The notes under the pieces: generated by a model
The model's database searches: none
Seen by the model: only the letters and a program-made list of their open reading frames with translations
What the model was told of the DNA's origin: nothing
Program-made: the position numbers and the translations under genes
Part shown: piece after piece, positions 1-7,142 of the stretch
Position numbering within the stretch: the stretch's first letter is position 1
Layout: each line of letters begins with the position of its first letter
DNA from: Chitinophaga sp.
GTDB taxonomy: Bacteria > Bacteroidota > Bacteroidia > Chitinophagales > Chitinophagaceae
Assembly (NCBI RefSeq): GCF_017745275.1
Contig: NZ_JAGHZS010000004.1
Location: 1-64,000 of the forward strand
Length of the DNA stretch: 64,000 bases
Direction of reading: 5' to 3'

Positions 1-58
1 AAGCCGCATAATTTTTAAACGTTTAAAAAAAGTCTAACCTTTAGGGTGCACTTCATAT

Positions 59-113
59 TTATTCGCTTTGATCAATCGCTTCAATAGCTTTTTGCTTTCT
101 GCTTTCTGCTTTC
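59..113. repeat. Heptad-palindrome repeat family A, single arm (copy A1)
   Basis: This stretch holds a core resembling GCTATTGTAGCG (here with one change) followed by TGCTTTC-type heptads. It matches the right arm of the copy at 45414-45503 over about 40 bases. The complementary arm is not present in bases 1-58, so this is a half-element. On the minus strand the heptads begin directly after the TAG stop of the TonB receptor gene. Confidence 0.75.
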
Positions 114-2018
114 CTATAATCTGATGCTCGCTCCTACTGTTACCCATCTGCCGGGCATCATAACTGCGCCTGCTTCCACATAGGTTACATCCAGCAGGTT
201 GCTGGCATCTGCATATACCTGGTAACGGGATTGCTTATACGCAATACGCGCATCAATCAGCGTATAGTCTTTGTAGTTAATACGCATGCAATAACGTGCC
301 GCTGCAGAAACACTGAAGTGGTGCAACAATTCTGTCCGCACATTTGCCGTGAACTGATGGCGCAGGCTTTCAATTACATAGCGGGAAATTTTCGTGGTAA
401 TGGCATCGCCTTTGAATGAGGGCGAAAGGTAGTTGTAGCCGGCGTTTACACCGATGCTATTGAACAGGTAATGTGGTTGTAACGCAGTGGTATAGCCTGC
501 ATTGAGCGTAAACCCGGTCATGTCGGCCCGTTGAAAATTCTGCGGCTGCCAGTTGATAGTAGCCGGATTGGCTACGCCGGCGGTATCTTTTACGTAGTCG
601 ATAAAATTGCTGATCTGGCGATAGAATACAGATCCGCTGTAAGAGAAGTTCCCACTGAATTTACGAATCCCCACTTCCCCATAGCCGGCCTTTTCAGGGC
701 CTAGCTTTTCGTTGCCAATAATACCTTGTCCTTTGTAATAGAGGTCGGTGTATGTAGGCAGTCGCTGGGCAGTACCGGCATTGGCATAGAGCTTCAGGTC
801 AGGCGTGATATTAAAGCCCACATCGGCACCCGGGAAAAATTCCCAGCCATAGAACGAGTTATAGTTCAGGTAGCCGCCAACAGTAAAGCTAAAGCGACGA
901 TCAGCGATGGATTTATATTCACCGGAGAGCCCCAGGTTGGTTCTTTCATGATTCCCCAGGCTGGTACTTTTAATATGCTCATATCGGCCTTCCACGCCGG
1001 CGCCGAAGGTACCGATAGCAGTTGTAAAAGTGTTATTCAATTCTGCGCCCAGCACATTGGTATTGTGCAGGTTGCGGTATTTGTTGGGTTTGATGTAGAT
1101 ATAATCGTCTTTGGTATAGCGGTAGCTGATACGGGGTGTCATCACCCAGTTACGGGTAATGCGGGATGTATTGCTGACTGCTGCCAGGAAGGTTTTCACC
1201 GTTTCCTCTGAATTCAGATCTCCCGGAGGTGCATAAAAACCATTGGCGCCATAGCTGTTGTTGATGAAGCCTGCCATTACATTATACTGATGCAGGGAAT
1301 CATTGTTAAACCCTGCCTGGTAAAGGGCGCGGTAGTTATCATACGCCGTATTGTAGCGATAGCCATTACCCTGGTTGCGGCTCGCCGACAGCGAATGGCT
1401 GTTGCCTCCTTTTACCAAATCACCGCTGGCGCCCAGGCTATAGGCATCATACAGTTTATTGTTTTCGTTCTTCTTAAAGCTGCTACCGACGCTGCCGTTG
1501 ATGGTAAGACCACTTTCTGTGGCTTTCCGGGTCACGATATTAATAGCACCATTGAGGGCATTAATGCCGTATATGCGGGCAGCGGCCCCCCTCAGTACCT
1601 CAATATGGTCGATATCCGCCAGTGATACCGGCAGGTTCATCATATTATGGCCGGTTTGCGGGTCGGTAATTTTCACGCCATTCAGCAACAGCAGGGTTTG
1701 ATCGAAGGTGCCGCCATCTATCCCGATATCAGCCTGAATGCCTTCCGGGCCGCGCTGACGCACATCCAAACCGGGTACAAATGCCAATACTTCTGTAATC
1801 GAGGATACCGGCATCGCCTCTATCTGTTTACGGGTAATGATGGTAATATTACGGTTAATGGCCTTTACAGGCGCCGCCAGCCTGTTTTCCTGTACAATCA
1901 CCTCATCGAGCTGACGGGTAGCCGGGAGACTATCCCTCCGGTTTTGCGCAGACGCACTACCACAAAGGCCCAGCAAGAGGGAAAAGACTACTTTATTATT
2001 AGAAATTGCTATGCGCAT
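114..2018 (-). CDS. TonB-dependent outer-membrane receptor
   Basis: This 634-residue protein is an outer-membrane active-transport receptor powered by TonB. It has a signal peptide (MRIAISNNKVVFSLLLGL, ending near SASAQ), a TonB-box-like stretch LDEVIVQEN near residue 40, and a plug domain at about residues 55-165 with the IEVLRGAAARIYG and NGAINIVTR signatures. The rest is beta-barrel up to the final strand VTVGASIRL. It has no STN or carboxypeptidase-like N-terminal domain, so it is a plain receptor rather than a SusC. The barrel motif YTDLYYKGQG resembles cobalamin or siderophore receptors of the BtuB type, but the ligand cannot be read from sequence. It stands 132 bases behind the PQQ gene, with a palindromic repeat in between, so it probably has its own transcript. 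Confidence 0.9.
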   Translation of the reverse strand: MRIAISNNKVVFSLLLGLCGSASAQNRRDSLPATRQLDEVIVQENRLAAPVKAINRNITIITRKQIEAMPVSSITEVLAFVPGLDVRQRGPEGIQADIGIDGGTFDQTLLLLNGVKITDPQTGHNMMNLPVSLADIDHIEVLRGAAARIYGINALNGAINIVTRKATESGLTINGSVGSSFKKNENNKLYDAYSLGASGDLVKGGNSHSLSASRNQGNGYRYNTAYDNYRALYQAGFNNDSLHQYNVMAGFINNSYGANGFYAPPGDLNSEETVKTFLAAVSNTSRITRNWVMTPRISYRYTKDDYIYIKPNKYRNLHNTNVLGAELNNTFTTAIGTFGAGVEGRYEHIKSTSLGNHERTNLGLSGEYKSIADRRFSFTVGGYLNYNSFYGWEFFPGADVGFNITPDLKLYANAGTAQRLPTYTDLYYKGQGIIGNEKLGPEKAGYGEVGIRKFSGNFSYSGSVFYRQISNFIDYVKDTAGVANPATINWQPQNFQRADMTGFTLNAGYTTALQPHYLFNSIGVNAGYNYLSPSFKGDAITTKISRYVIESLRHQFTANVRTELLHHFSVSAAARYCMRINYKDYTLIDARIAYKQSRYQVYADASNLLDVTYVEAGAVMMPGRWVTVGASIRL

Positions 2019-2056
2019 CTTTTAAAAATCATTGCTAAAAAGAGCGCAAAGGTAAA

Positions 2057-2150
2057 GAATTACGAATTACGAATTACGGATTTGTGGGGAGATAGTAAAC
2101 GCGAATAATGCCATTCGATACTATCTCCCCACAAATCCGTAATTCGTAAT
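2057..2150. repeat. Palindromic repeat family B (copy B1), probable terminator
   Basis: Perfect 32-base arms lie at 2066-2097 and 2119-2150, with a small inner CGAAT/ATTCG stem, and three tandem GAATTAC heptads sit at 2057-2077. The element abuts the TAA stop of the PQQ-propeller gene (2151-2153). It could terminate that minus-strand transcript. The same core, GAATTACGGATTTGTGGG, recurs at 49321-49430. Confidence 0.85.
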
Positions 2151-3389
2151 TTATTGTAATGCGTATACATACCCATCTGTGCTACCGAAGAACAACACTC
2201 CTTCTTCCAGCCAGGGCGAGGATAATATGCTGCCCATATCCAGGAAATCAGCGTACATTTTAATGTAGTCATCTTTATACCTGGCCATCAGGTCCGGGAT
2301 TAATTTGTGGGAAACAGGATCAAAGAAGCGGTGTTCTTCCTGCCTGCTGGCGGCGGTTTGGAATATGGTAGTACTTTGGCCGCTGTCCAGTTTCATTTTT
2401 AATATTTTACCATCCAGGCTGCCCATATAGCCATAGGCGTTAGTGCTGGTGATGCTGCCGAAAGCATTTATTTCGATAGGCGCCTCCCACTTAAAACGGC
2501 CACTGGCAGCGCTAAAGGCGGCCGCGCGGTGAGAGTCGGAAGTAGATACCAGCAGGTGTTTACCTGCCAGGCTGGGCACACTGGGCCAGCTACCGGGTTC
2601 GTGGAATACCCATAATCCTTTGCCTGTGCGCAGATGCAGGGCATAGATATTGAAATCGCGGGAGCAGAAATACACGGAGCTGTCGGCTACTACCGCATGA
2701 AATTGTACCTCCCCCTCCGGGAAATATTTTTGTCCCATGGTATCAAATTTCCAGCGCAGCGTACCGTCGGTATTAACAGCGTAAAAGAAGCCATCGAAAC
2801 TACCTGCGAGTACGATGTCTTCTGCCACTGTAGGCGAAGCATGTACTGCGCCACTTGTTTTATACTTCCATTTCAGTTTGCCGGTACGGGCGTTGAAAGC
2901 GTATATATGTCCGTCGGTGCTGCCTACGTATACAATACCTTTATGCACAGTGGCGGAAGAAAGGAAATAGTCCCACGGGTCAACGGCATGTTCCCCGCCG
3001 GTGTGGAACGTCCATTGCGGGCGACCGGTATGCATATCCAGCGCGTAAAAATTACCATCTTCACTCATAAAAAATACGGCGGTACTATCGCAGGCCACGG
3101 TAGCATTTATAGCGCCTTTGGTTTTAAATTGCCACAATACTTTTCCATTGGTACGATCCAGTGCATACATCGTTGAATCGGCACCGCCAATAAAGAGATA
3201 ATTACCGTTGATCACAGGAGAGGCAACTATTTTACCACCGGTTTTAAACTGCCATTTAACAGTTGGATGATCAGAGATATCCTTTGAGGGACTTTGATTG
3301 GCTCTGTTGGCGGAACGGCCCAGCTGTTGGGCGTTGAGGGAGAGGCTCAGGGTGAGTAACCCCATCACTGGCCATAACAATAATTTCAT
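2151..3389 (-). CDS. PQQ-binding-like beta-propeller repeat protein
   Basis: This is a predicted exported beta-propeller of about 412 residues. Repeated blades each carry a YALD/YAFN-xxTGKxxWxF pattern, for example MYALDRTNGKVLWQFKT and IYAFNARTGKLKWKYKT. That is the PQQ-like repeat also found in BamB and in quinoprotein dehydrogenases. No extra catalytic or haem domain is visible, so a scaffold or assembly role is as likely as an enzymatic one. I chose the start MKLLLWPVMGLLTLSLSLNA because it opens directly with a signal peptide. An in-frame ATG 11 codons upstream (3422) is the alternative. It is divergent from the small ORF at 3459. Confidence 0.85.
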   Translation of the reverse strand: MKLLLWPVMGLLTLSLSLNAQQLGRSANRANQSPSKDISDHPTVKWQFKTGGKIVASPVINGNYLFIGGADSTMYALDRTNGKVLWQFKTKGAINATVACDSTAVFFMSEDGNFYALDMHTGRPQWTFHTGGEHAVDPWDYFLSSATVHKGIVYVGSTDGHIYAFNARTGKLKWKYKTSGAVHASPTVAEDIVLAGSFDGFFYAVNTDGTLRWKFDTMGQKYFPEGEVQFHAVVADSSVYFCSRDFNIYALHLRTGKGLWVFHEPGSWPSVPSLAGKHLLVSTSDSHRAAAFSAASGRFKWEAPIEINAFGSITSTNAYGYMGSLDGKILKMKLDSGQSTTIFQTAASRQEEHRFFDPVSHKLIPDLMARYKDDYIKMYADFLDMGSILSSPWLEEGVLFFGSTDGYVYALQ

Positions 3390-3458
3390 AAGCAGAACAA
3401 ATATTCGCTTGTTAAGATACATTTATCTAATCATAAAAAGCCGTATTTTCGTTGTGTT

Positions 3459-3587
3459 ATGACACTAGATAATAACAGGAAAACAAAAATCATTAAGTGG
3501 CTCAAAAAGATCGGCTTCTGGGGTTTTCTTTTCTTCCTCATTAAAGGGCTTTTGTGGCTGGCTTTGGGCTACTGGGTATTAAAGTAA
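3459..3587 (+). CDS. 42-residue basic single-TM membrane peptide
   Basis: This short ORF encodes MTLDNNRKTKIIKWLKKIGF followed by WGFLFFLIKGLLWLALGYWV and LK. It has a basic amphipathic head and then one hydrophobic segment with many Trp and Phe. Short proteins of the form KKxGxxGFLFFxIKGLLWL are, from memory, widespread and unnamed in Bacteroidota, which supports a real gene. It lies alone between two minus-strand genes and is divergent from the PQQ gene. A TATTTTCG sequence 8 bases upstream of the ATG is a near match to the TAnnTTTG promoter element. The function is unknown. Confidence 0.65.
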   Translation: MTLDNNRKTKIIKWLKKIGFWGFLFFLIKGLLWLALGYWVLK

Positions 3588-3588
3588 A

Positions 3589-3608
3589 GCACGCCCCGGA
3601 GAGCGTGC
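3589..3608 (+). terminator. Hairpin after the 42-residue ORF
   Basis: GCACGC and GCGTGC pair around an 8-base loop directly after the stop of the small ORF and 42 bases beyond the stop of the convergent PEP-mutase-family gene. There is no good T run, so termination is only suggested. Confidence 0.4.
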
Positions 3609-3650
3609 AGTAAATCACTCAAAATAACTATTACTTCTTACCCAAAACAT

Positions 3651-4421
3651 TTAAGGGAATATACCTGCAAATGACTGCGCCGACGTAATGCCGGAGAGTT
3701 GTTGGAGGAGTGCTTTGTTAACGGCACGATATACGCTTCCGCCCATGCTGATGCGTTTTACTCCCGCGGCTGTCAGCTCATTAAAAGCGGGCAATCCCGG
3801 CATGGATAATACATTCACGGGCAAACTGCTGGCAGCAGTTACCTGGCGGATATCTGCGATATCATGGATGAACGGCACAAAGATCCCGTCTGCCCCTGCT
3901 GCGGTAAAAGCCGTTATACGGGTCAGCGTTTCGTTCATTTTGTTGGGTACGTCCAGTAAAAAGGTATCCGTTCTGGCGTTGATGAACATTTGAATATTTT
4001 TACGCGCCAATTCATTTTTGATGAAGTAGAGTGTACGACTGAAGGCTTCTACCGGTACCAGTTCCCGCGTGGCGTCTATCACAGAGTCTTCCAGGTTTAC
4101 ACCTACTACCCCGATATCGTGTAATTGTTCCATGTGCTGCACCACCACTGCCGGATCACTACTGTAGCCCCGCTCAATATCTGCAGAAAGCGGCACCGTA
4201 GTATGACGGGCAATTTTTTCTATGATAAAAAACAATTCATCAAAAGGAATCTGTTCGCCATCTTCATAACCCAGTGTATCCGCAATAGCGGAGCTGGAGG
4301 TACCGATAGCAGCGATACCATTTTCCTGTAAAATGCGGGCGCTGGCCACATTCCAGGCGTTGCCCAATAACAATGGTGCAGGCTGATGGTGTAGCTCTTT
4401 AAATAATTCGTAGTTGTTCAT
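3651..4421 (-). CDS. Isocitrate lyase/PEP mutase family protein
   Basis: This 256-residue TIM-barrel enzyme belongs to the phosphoenolpyruvate mutase/isocitrate lyase superfamily. Visible signatures are GNAWNVASARIL near the N terminus, SADIERGYS (the metal-binding acidic strand, near residue 80), GVNLEDS and FINARTD. Members cleave or rearrange C-C or C-P bonds of 2-oxo or carboxy acids, such as 2-methylisocitrate or oxaloacetate. The substrate cannot be decided here, and the canonical isocitrate lyase KKCGH loop is absent. The start MNNYELFKEL is preferred because the longer frame to 4469 would overlap the PhzF gene. It lies 25 bases downstream of that gene and is probably co-transcribed. 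Confidence 0.85.
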   Translation of the reverse strand: MNNYELFKELHHQPAPLLLGNAWNVASARILQENGIAAIGTSSSAIADTLGYEDGEQIPFDELFFIIEKIARHTTVPLSADIERGYSSDPAVVVQHMEQLHDIGVVGVNLEDSVIDATRELVPVEAFSRTLYFIKNELARKNIQMFINARTDTFLLDVPNKMNETLTRITAFTAAGADGIFVPFIHDIADIRQVTAASSLPVNVLSMPGLPAFNELTAAGVKRISMGGSVYRAVNKALLQQLSGITSAQSFAGIFP

Positions 4422-4446
4422 GCCTATTTTTTTATTAGGGTAAAAA

Positions 4447-5232
4447 CTAAATGTGGAAAGTACCTTCAATCACCGTAATGGCTTGCCCTTTCAGCAGTAC
4501 GCGATCGTCCTGCCAGATTACCCGCAGCTCTCCGCCACGGGGCGATGCCTGGTAAGCGAAGAACTCTTTTTTATGTAGCCGCTCTGCCCAATAAGGCGCA
4601 AGGCTGCAATGAGCCGAGCCTGTCACCGGGTCCTCGTCCACCCCAATGGGGCCCGCAAAAAAGCGGGAAACAAAATCATAGGGCGTATGGGCGGCACCTT
4701 TGGCGGTGATAATACATTTATGTGCCAACAACAGTTGGCGGTCCGGAAGAAAGCCTGCCACGGCATCCGCGGATGATAGCTCCACGATATAACGGTCTAC
4801 ACTATACGCTACATGGATGATTTCCTGGTTAAACATCGGTTGCCATGCTTCCGGTAATACGGCCGGCGCATTTTCCCTGGCGGGGAAATCGAGTGTAATC
4901 CAGCCATCCTGGCAGGTGGCGGTGAGAAGTCCACTCAGGGTATAGAAATGAATGGTTGCCGTACGGGGAACCAGCCCGGTTTCCCATAATACATGGGCGC
5001 TGGCCAGGGTGGCATGTCCACAAAGGGGTATTTCTACCAGGGGAGAAAACCAGCGCAGGCGGTATCCCTCCTGTTCCGGCAGCAGAAAAGCGGTTTCTGC
5101 GAGGTTATTTTCGCCGGCTATAGCGGCAAGGGTTTTATCATCCGGCATGCTGTTAAGGAGGCATACACCGGCAGGATTGCCTTTAAAGGGCTGATTCGTA
5201 AATGCGTCTACCTGGAAAAAACGTATACTCAT
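4447..5232 (-). CDS. PhzF family isomerase/epimerase-like protein
   Basis: This 261-residue protein has the two-lobed diaminopimelate epimerase fold of the PhzF family. Motifs are FFQVDAFT at the N terminus, GNPAGVC, NLAETAFL with the catalytic glutamate at residue 46, CGHATLASAHV, and DEDPVTGSAHCSLAPYW in the C-terminal lobe. Family members isomerise small carboxylated metabolites. PhzF itself acts in phenazine synthesis, but no other phenazine gene is present, so this is a member of unknown substrate. It is followed closely by the PEP mutase-like gene and preceded by about 190 bases holding a family A repeat and a terminator. Confidence 0.9.
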   Translation of the reverse strand: MSIRFFQVDAFTNQPFKGNPAGVCLLNSMPDDKTLAAIAGENNLAETAFLLPEQEGYRLRWFSPLVEIPLCGHATLASAHVLWETGLVPRTATIHFYTLSGLLTATCQDGWITLDFPARENAPAVLPEAWQPMFNQEIIHVAYSVDRYIVELSSADAVAGFLPDRQLLLAHKCIITAKGAAHTPYDFVSRFFAGPIGVDEDPVTGSAHCSLAPYWAERLHKKEFFAYQASPRGGELRVIWQDDRVLLKGQAITVIEGTFHI

Positions 5233-5326
5233 GGCTACTGATTGTGATTATCTCACAAAATTGCCTATAATTTCCAGTTAAAAACAGATGCAAAAGTGCT
5301 GATTTGGACCATATCAGATTTGGGAG

Positions 5327-5356
5327 AGAAAGCAGAAAGCAAAAAGCTATTGTAGC
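5327..5356. repeat. Heptad-palindrome repeat family A, single arm (copy A2)
   Basis: Two AGAAAGC heptads are followed by AAAAAGCTATTGTAGC, identical to the arms of the copies at 33066 and 45414. Only one arm is present. It lies between a terminator hairpin and the PhzF gene. Confidence 0.75.
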
Positions 5357-5370
5357 CGGTAAAAGGGGAT

Positions 5371-5409
5371 AAAAAAGCCCGGTAAGCAGCCATGGCCGCC
5401 TACCGGGCT
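5371..5409 (-). terminator. Rho-independent terminator of the CDGSH gene
   Basis: AGCCCGGTA (5376-5384) pairs with TACCGGGCT (5401-5409). On the minus strand this hairpin runs straight into a T run (complement of 5371-5376). It sits 18 bases after the CDGSH stop codon. Confidence 0.85.
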
Positions 5410-5426
5410 TCTATGATATGATATTA

Positions 5427-5645
5427 CTATTTCTTTGGAGGCAGTGCAAATGCTACTGCTTCGTGTTCGAAATGTCCTTTGTGAGAGCCATCACAGAAAG
5501 GTTTGTTGGCCGATAATCCGCAGCGGCAGATGCTCACCAGTTCCCGGCCGCCCAGGTCGTACTTGTTGCCGTCTTTATCTACAATTTCGAATTCACCTTC
5601 TACCCTGAGTGAACCATTGTTATTAACTGTAATCTTAGTAGCCAT
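5427..5645 (-). CDS. CDGSH iron-sulfur domain protein
   Basis: This 72-residue protein carries the complete CDGSH signature [16 protein letters not shown] near residue 40. The three Cys and one His ligate a redox-active 2Fe-2S cluster, as in mitoNEET-type proteins. The N-terminal half ([19 protein letters not shown]) forms the beta-strand part. No signal peptide or membrane anchor is seen, so it should be cytosolic. The physiological role of stand-alone bacterial CDGSH proteins is mostly unsettled. It has its own promoter-like sequence upstream and a strong terminator downstream, so it looks monocistronic. Confidence 0.92.
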   Translation of the reverse strand: MATKITVNNNGSLRVEGEFEIVDKDGNKYDLGGRELVSICRCGLSANKPFCDGSHKGHFEHEAVAFALPPKK

Positions 5646-5665
5646 AAATGTCCTTGTTTAGCCGG

Positions 5666-5700
5666 CAAAAGTAGGAAAAACTATGCTACTCACTCACAAC
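5666..5700 (-). promoter_or_regulatory. Candidate Bacteroidota promoter for the CDGSH gene
   Basis: On the minus strand TACTTTTG (complement of 5666-5673) fits the TAnnTTTG -7 element, with a weaker GTTG (5697-5700) 23 bases further upstream. The -7 element lies 20 bases before the ATG. The upstream half overlaps the 3' end of the VOC gene. Confidence 0.45.
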
Positions 5701-6063
5701 AGACAATATATTTCCGGCGGGATCAGTGAACCAGGCTACCGTAGGGCCTTCCGGGCCACGGTGAATGCCTTTTTCATTGGTTTTAATGGCACCTCCGTAT
5801 TGCAGGAACTCCACCCCTATGGCTGTGAGCTGATCTACCGTATCTTCCACATTGCTCACCGGGAAATTCAAAATGGTGAAAGTGGCGGGTGTATGATCCG
5901 GTTTCAAATAAACGATAATAGGATGACCATCTGCTATTTTCAGGGTAAACATATACTCCCCTTTGCTTTCTATGTCTACGCCCAGTTTTTTGCTGTAAAA
6001 ATCCTTTGCTGCCTGCAGATCATTGACAGAAAATCCGCTATATGCTTTGGTGTTCTTAAACAT
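5686..6063 (-). CDS. VOC (glyoxalase/bleomycin resistance-like) protein
   Basis: This protein of about 125 residues has the vicinal-oxygen-chelate fold. It opens with MFKNTKAYSGFSVNDLQAAK and continues with FYSKKLGV, a central VEDTVDQLTAIGVEF segment and the C-terminal WFTDPAGNILSVV strand typical of these domains. Family members bind a metal and small ligands, including aldehydes, antibiotics and catechols. Nothing here specifies which. The start at 6063 gives the normal single-domain length. The frame stays open to 6126 but that extension is not VOC-like. Confidence 0.85.
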   Translation of the reverse strand: MFKNTKAYSGFSVNDLQAAKDFYSKKLGVDIESKGEYMFTLKIADGHPIIVYLKPDHTPATFTILNFPVSNVEDTVDQLTAIGVEFLQYGGAIKTNEKGIHRGPEGPTVAWFTDPAGNILSVVSE

Positions 6064-6203
6064 AAGTAATGATTTTTTCCTGGTGAAGAATACAGGCCGC
6101 AGCGGCCTGCTCAATAAAGATATCACCCTAAATGTACGATCATTACTGCAATAGTCGGGGGTGCGAACAAGGCAAAATAAGGGTGCTATTGCGACAATAA
6201 TTG

Positions 6204-6671
6204 TTACATCATTTGCTTTCTATAGCGGGCTGCGGATTTTATCATCTTGCTACAACTAATTAACAACGGGTAAAAAACAAATGCCTGCAATATGCCGGTG
6301 ACTTCAAACCAAACATCATTAGGCATTTCATAGACAGGCGGTGGGAATAGCATCCGAAAAAAAGAATTGTTACCGGTAACTAAAAAAATAATATTTTTAG
6401 CGAGGTGATTGTATACGCCTTCGTATAAACCAATCACCAGCAAAGGAAACAATATCACGGCAATAAGATATCCTACCAGCAACGGTTTGCTACCCGGGTG
6501 CTTCCGCAACTGCCAGTCTAATACATATACCAGTAACAGTACCGGTATGGCAATAAACAAGATGTGTAAACGCCACGGAGTATGATAAATCACCGCACCA
6601 TAGGCGTGATGAATAGCGGTAAGCAATAACAATGCAGTGGTAAGGAAAGTGGTTCTTTGTAGTGTTTTCAT
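6204..6671 (-). CDS. Hypothetical four-TM membrane protein, target of the adjacent HxlR regulator
   Basis: This 155-residue integral membrane protein has about four hydrophobic segments: residues 8-26, 33-50, 66-88 and 125-142. There is a His-rich spot (AIHHAYG) in the first one and a polar loop before the last. No enzymatic motif is recognised. It is transcribed divergently from the HxlR gene, and the shared 105-base interval holds a strong inverted repeat. That arrangement is typical of a regulator and its target. A CAACTTTG sequence upstream on the minus strand is one base from the TAnnTTTG element. Confidence 0.7.
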   Translation of the reverse strand: MKTLQRTTFLTTALLLLTAIHHAYGAVIYHTPWRLHILFIAIPVLLLVYVLDWQLRKHPGSKPLLVGYLIAVILFPLLVIGLYEGVYNHLAKNIIFLVTGNNSFFRMLFPPPVYEMPNDVWFEVTGILQAFVFYPLLISCSKMIKSAARYRKQMM

Positions 6672-6711
6672 TGTTTAATTTTTCTACAAAGTTGTTGCTT
6701 GTTCGCAGGAG

Positions 6712-6758
6712 TACCTATAGGTAACCAAAAACTCACTTAGCCACTTTTTTGGTTACCT
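6712..6758. promoter_or_regulatory. Operator-like dyads between HxlR and membrane-protein genes
   Basis: A perfect 13-base inverted repeat, AGGTAACCAAAAA (6719-6731) and TTTTTGGTTACCT (6746-6758), is separated by 14 bases. It overlaps a second perfect 12-base palindrome TACCTATAGGTA (6712-6723). Dimeric winged-helix HxlR regulators bind such dyads. Its position 18 bases from the regulator's ATG implies autoregulation together with control of the divergent gene. Confidence 0.7.
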
Positions 6759-6776
6759 GCCTTTAAATGAACAGAT

Positions 6777-7142
6777 ATGAAAAAAGAGATCACACCTGTT
6801 TTAATATATCCACCGGCGTTATGCCCAACGGCGTTAACGCTGAATATCATCAGCGGCAAATGGAAGCTACTGATCCTGCACTTGATTACGCAGCAAATGA
6901 ATCGCTTTAGCCTGCTGGAGAAACAATTGCCGGGTATCAGCCGTAAAATGCTGGCTACTCAGCTGCGGGAGCTGGAAGGGGACGAATTAATTACCCGCGA
7001 AATATTTGCGGAGATTCCTCCTAAAGTAGAATACAGTCTTACTCCCAAAGGAGAATCCCTGGTGGCAGCGGTAATGCACCTGCATAACTGGGGAATAGAG
7101 CATCTTAGCCCCAAACAGCCGCGGCATAGCCCTATCCATTAA
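6777..7142 (+). CDS. HxlR family transcriptional regulator
   Basis: This 121-residue winged-helix DNA-binding protein has the HxlR signature CPTALTLNIISGKWKLLIL at residues 15-33. That is followed by RKMLATQLRELEGDELI (recognition helix and turn) and the wing VEYSLTPKGESL. The N-terminal Cys 15 is the conserved redox- or electrophile-sensing position in many HxlR proteins. It is divergent from the four-TM protein gene with operator dyads between. Its last four bases overlap the end of the convergent persulfide dioxygenase gene. Confidence 0.93.
   Translation: MKKEITPVLIYPPALCPTALTLNIISGKWKLLILHLITQQMNRFSLLEKQLPGISRKMLATQLRELEGDELITREIFAEIPPKVEYSLTPKGESLVAAVMHLHNWGIEHLSPKQPRHSPIH

Noticed and set aside
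2060-2272. 70-codon minus-strand ORF overlapping the end of the PQQ gene
   Set aside because: Its end is translated palindrome (family B) and its start is out of frame inside the PQQ gene.
4422-4469. Upstream extension of the PEP mutase-family gene
   Set aside because: It would overlap the PhzF stop by 23 bases and adds residues unlike the family; the internal ATG at 4421 fits.
4447-5232. Phenazine biosynthesis locus
   Set aside because: Only a PhzF-family protein is present; no phzA/B/C/D/E/G homologue lies nearby.
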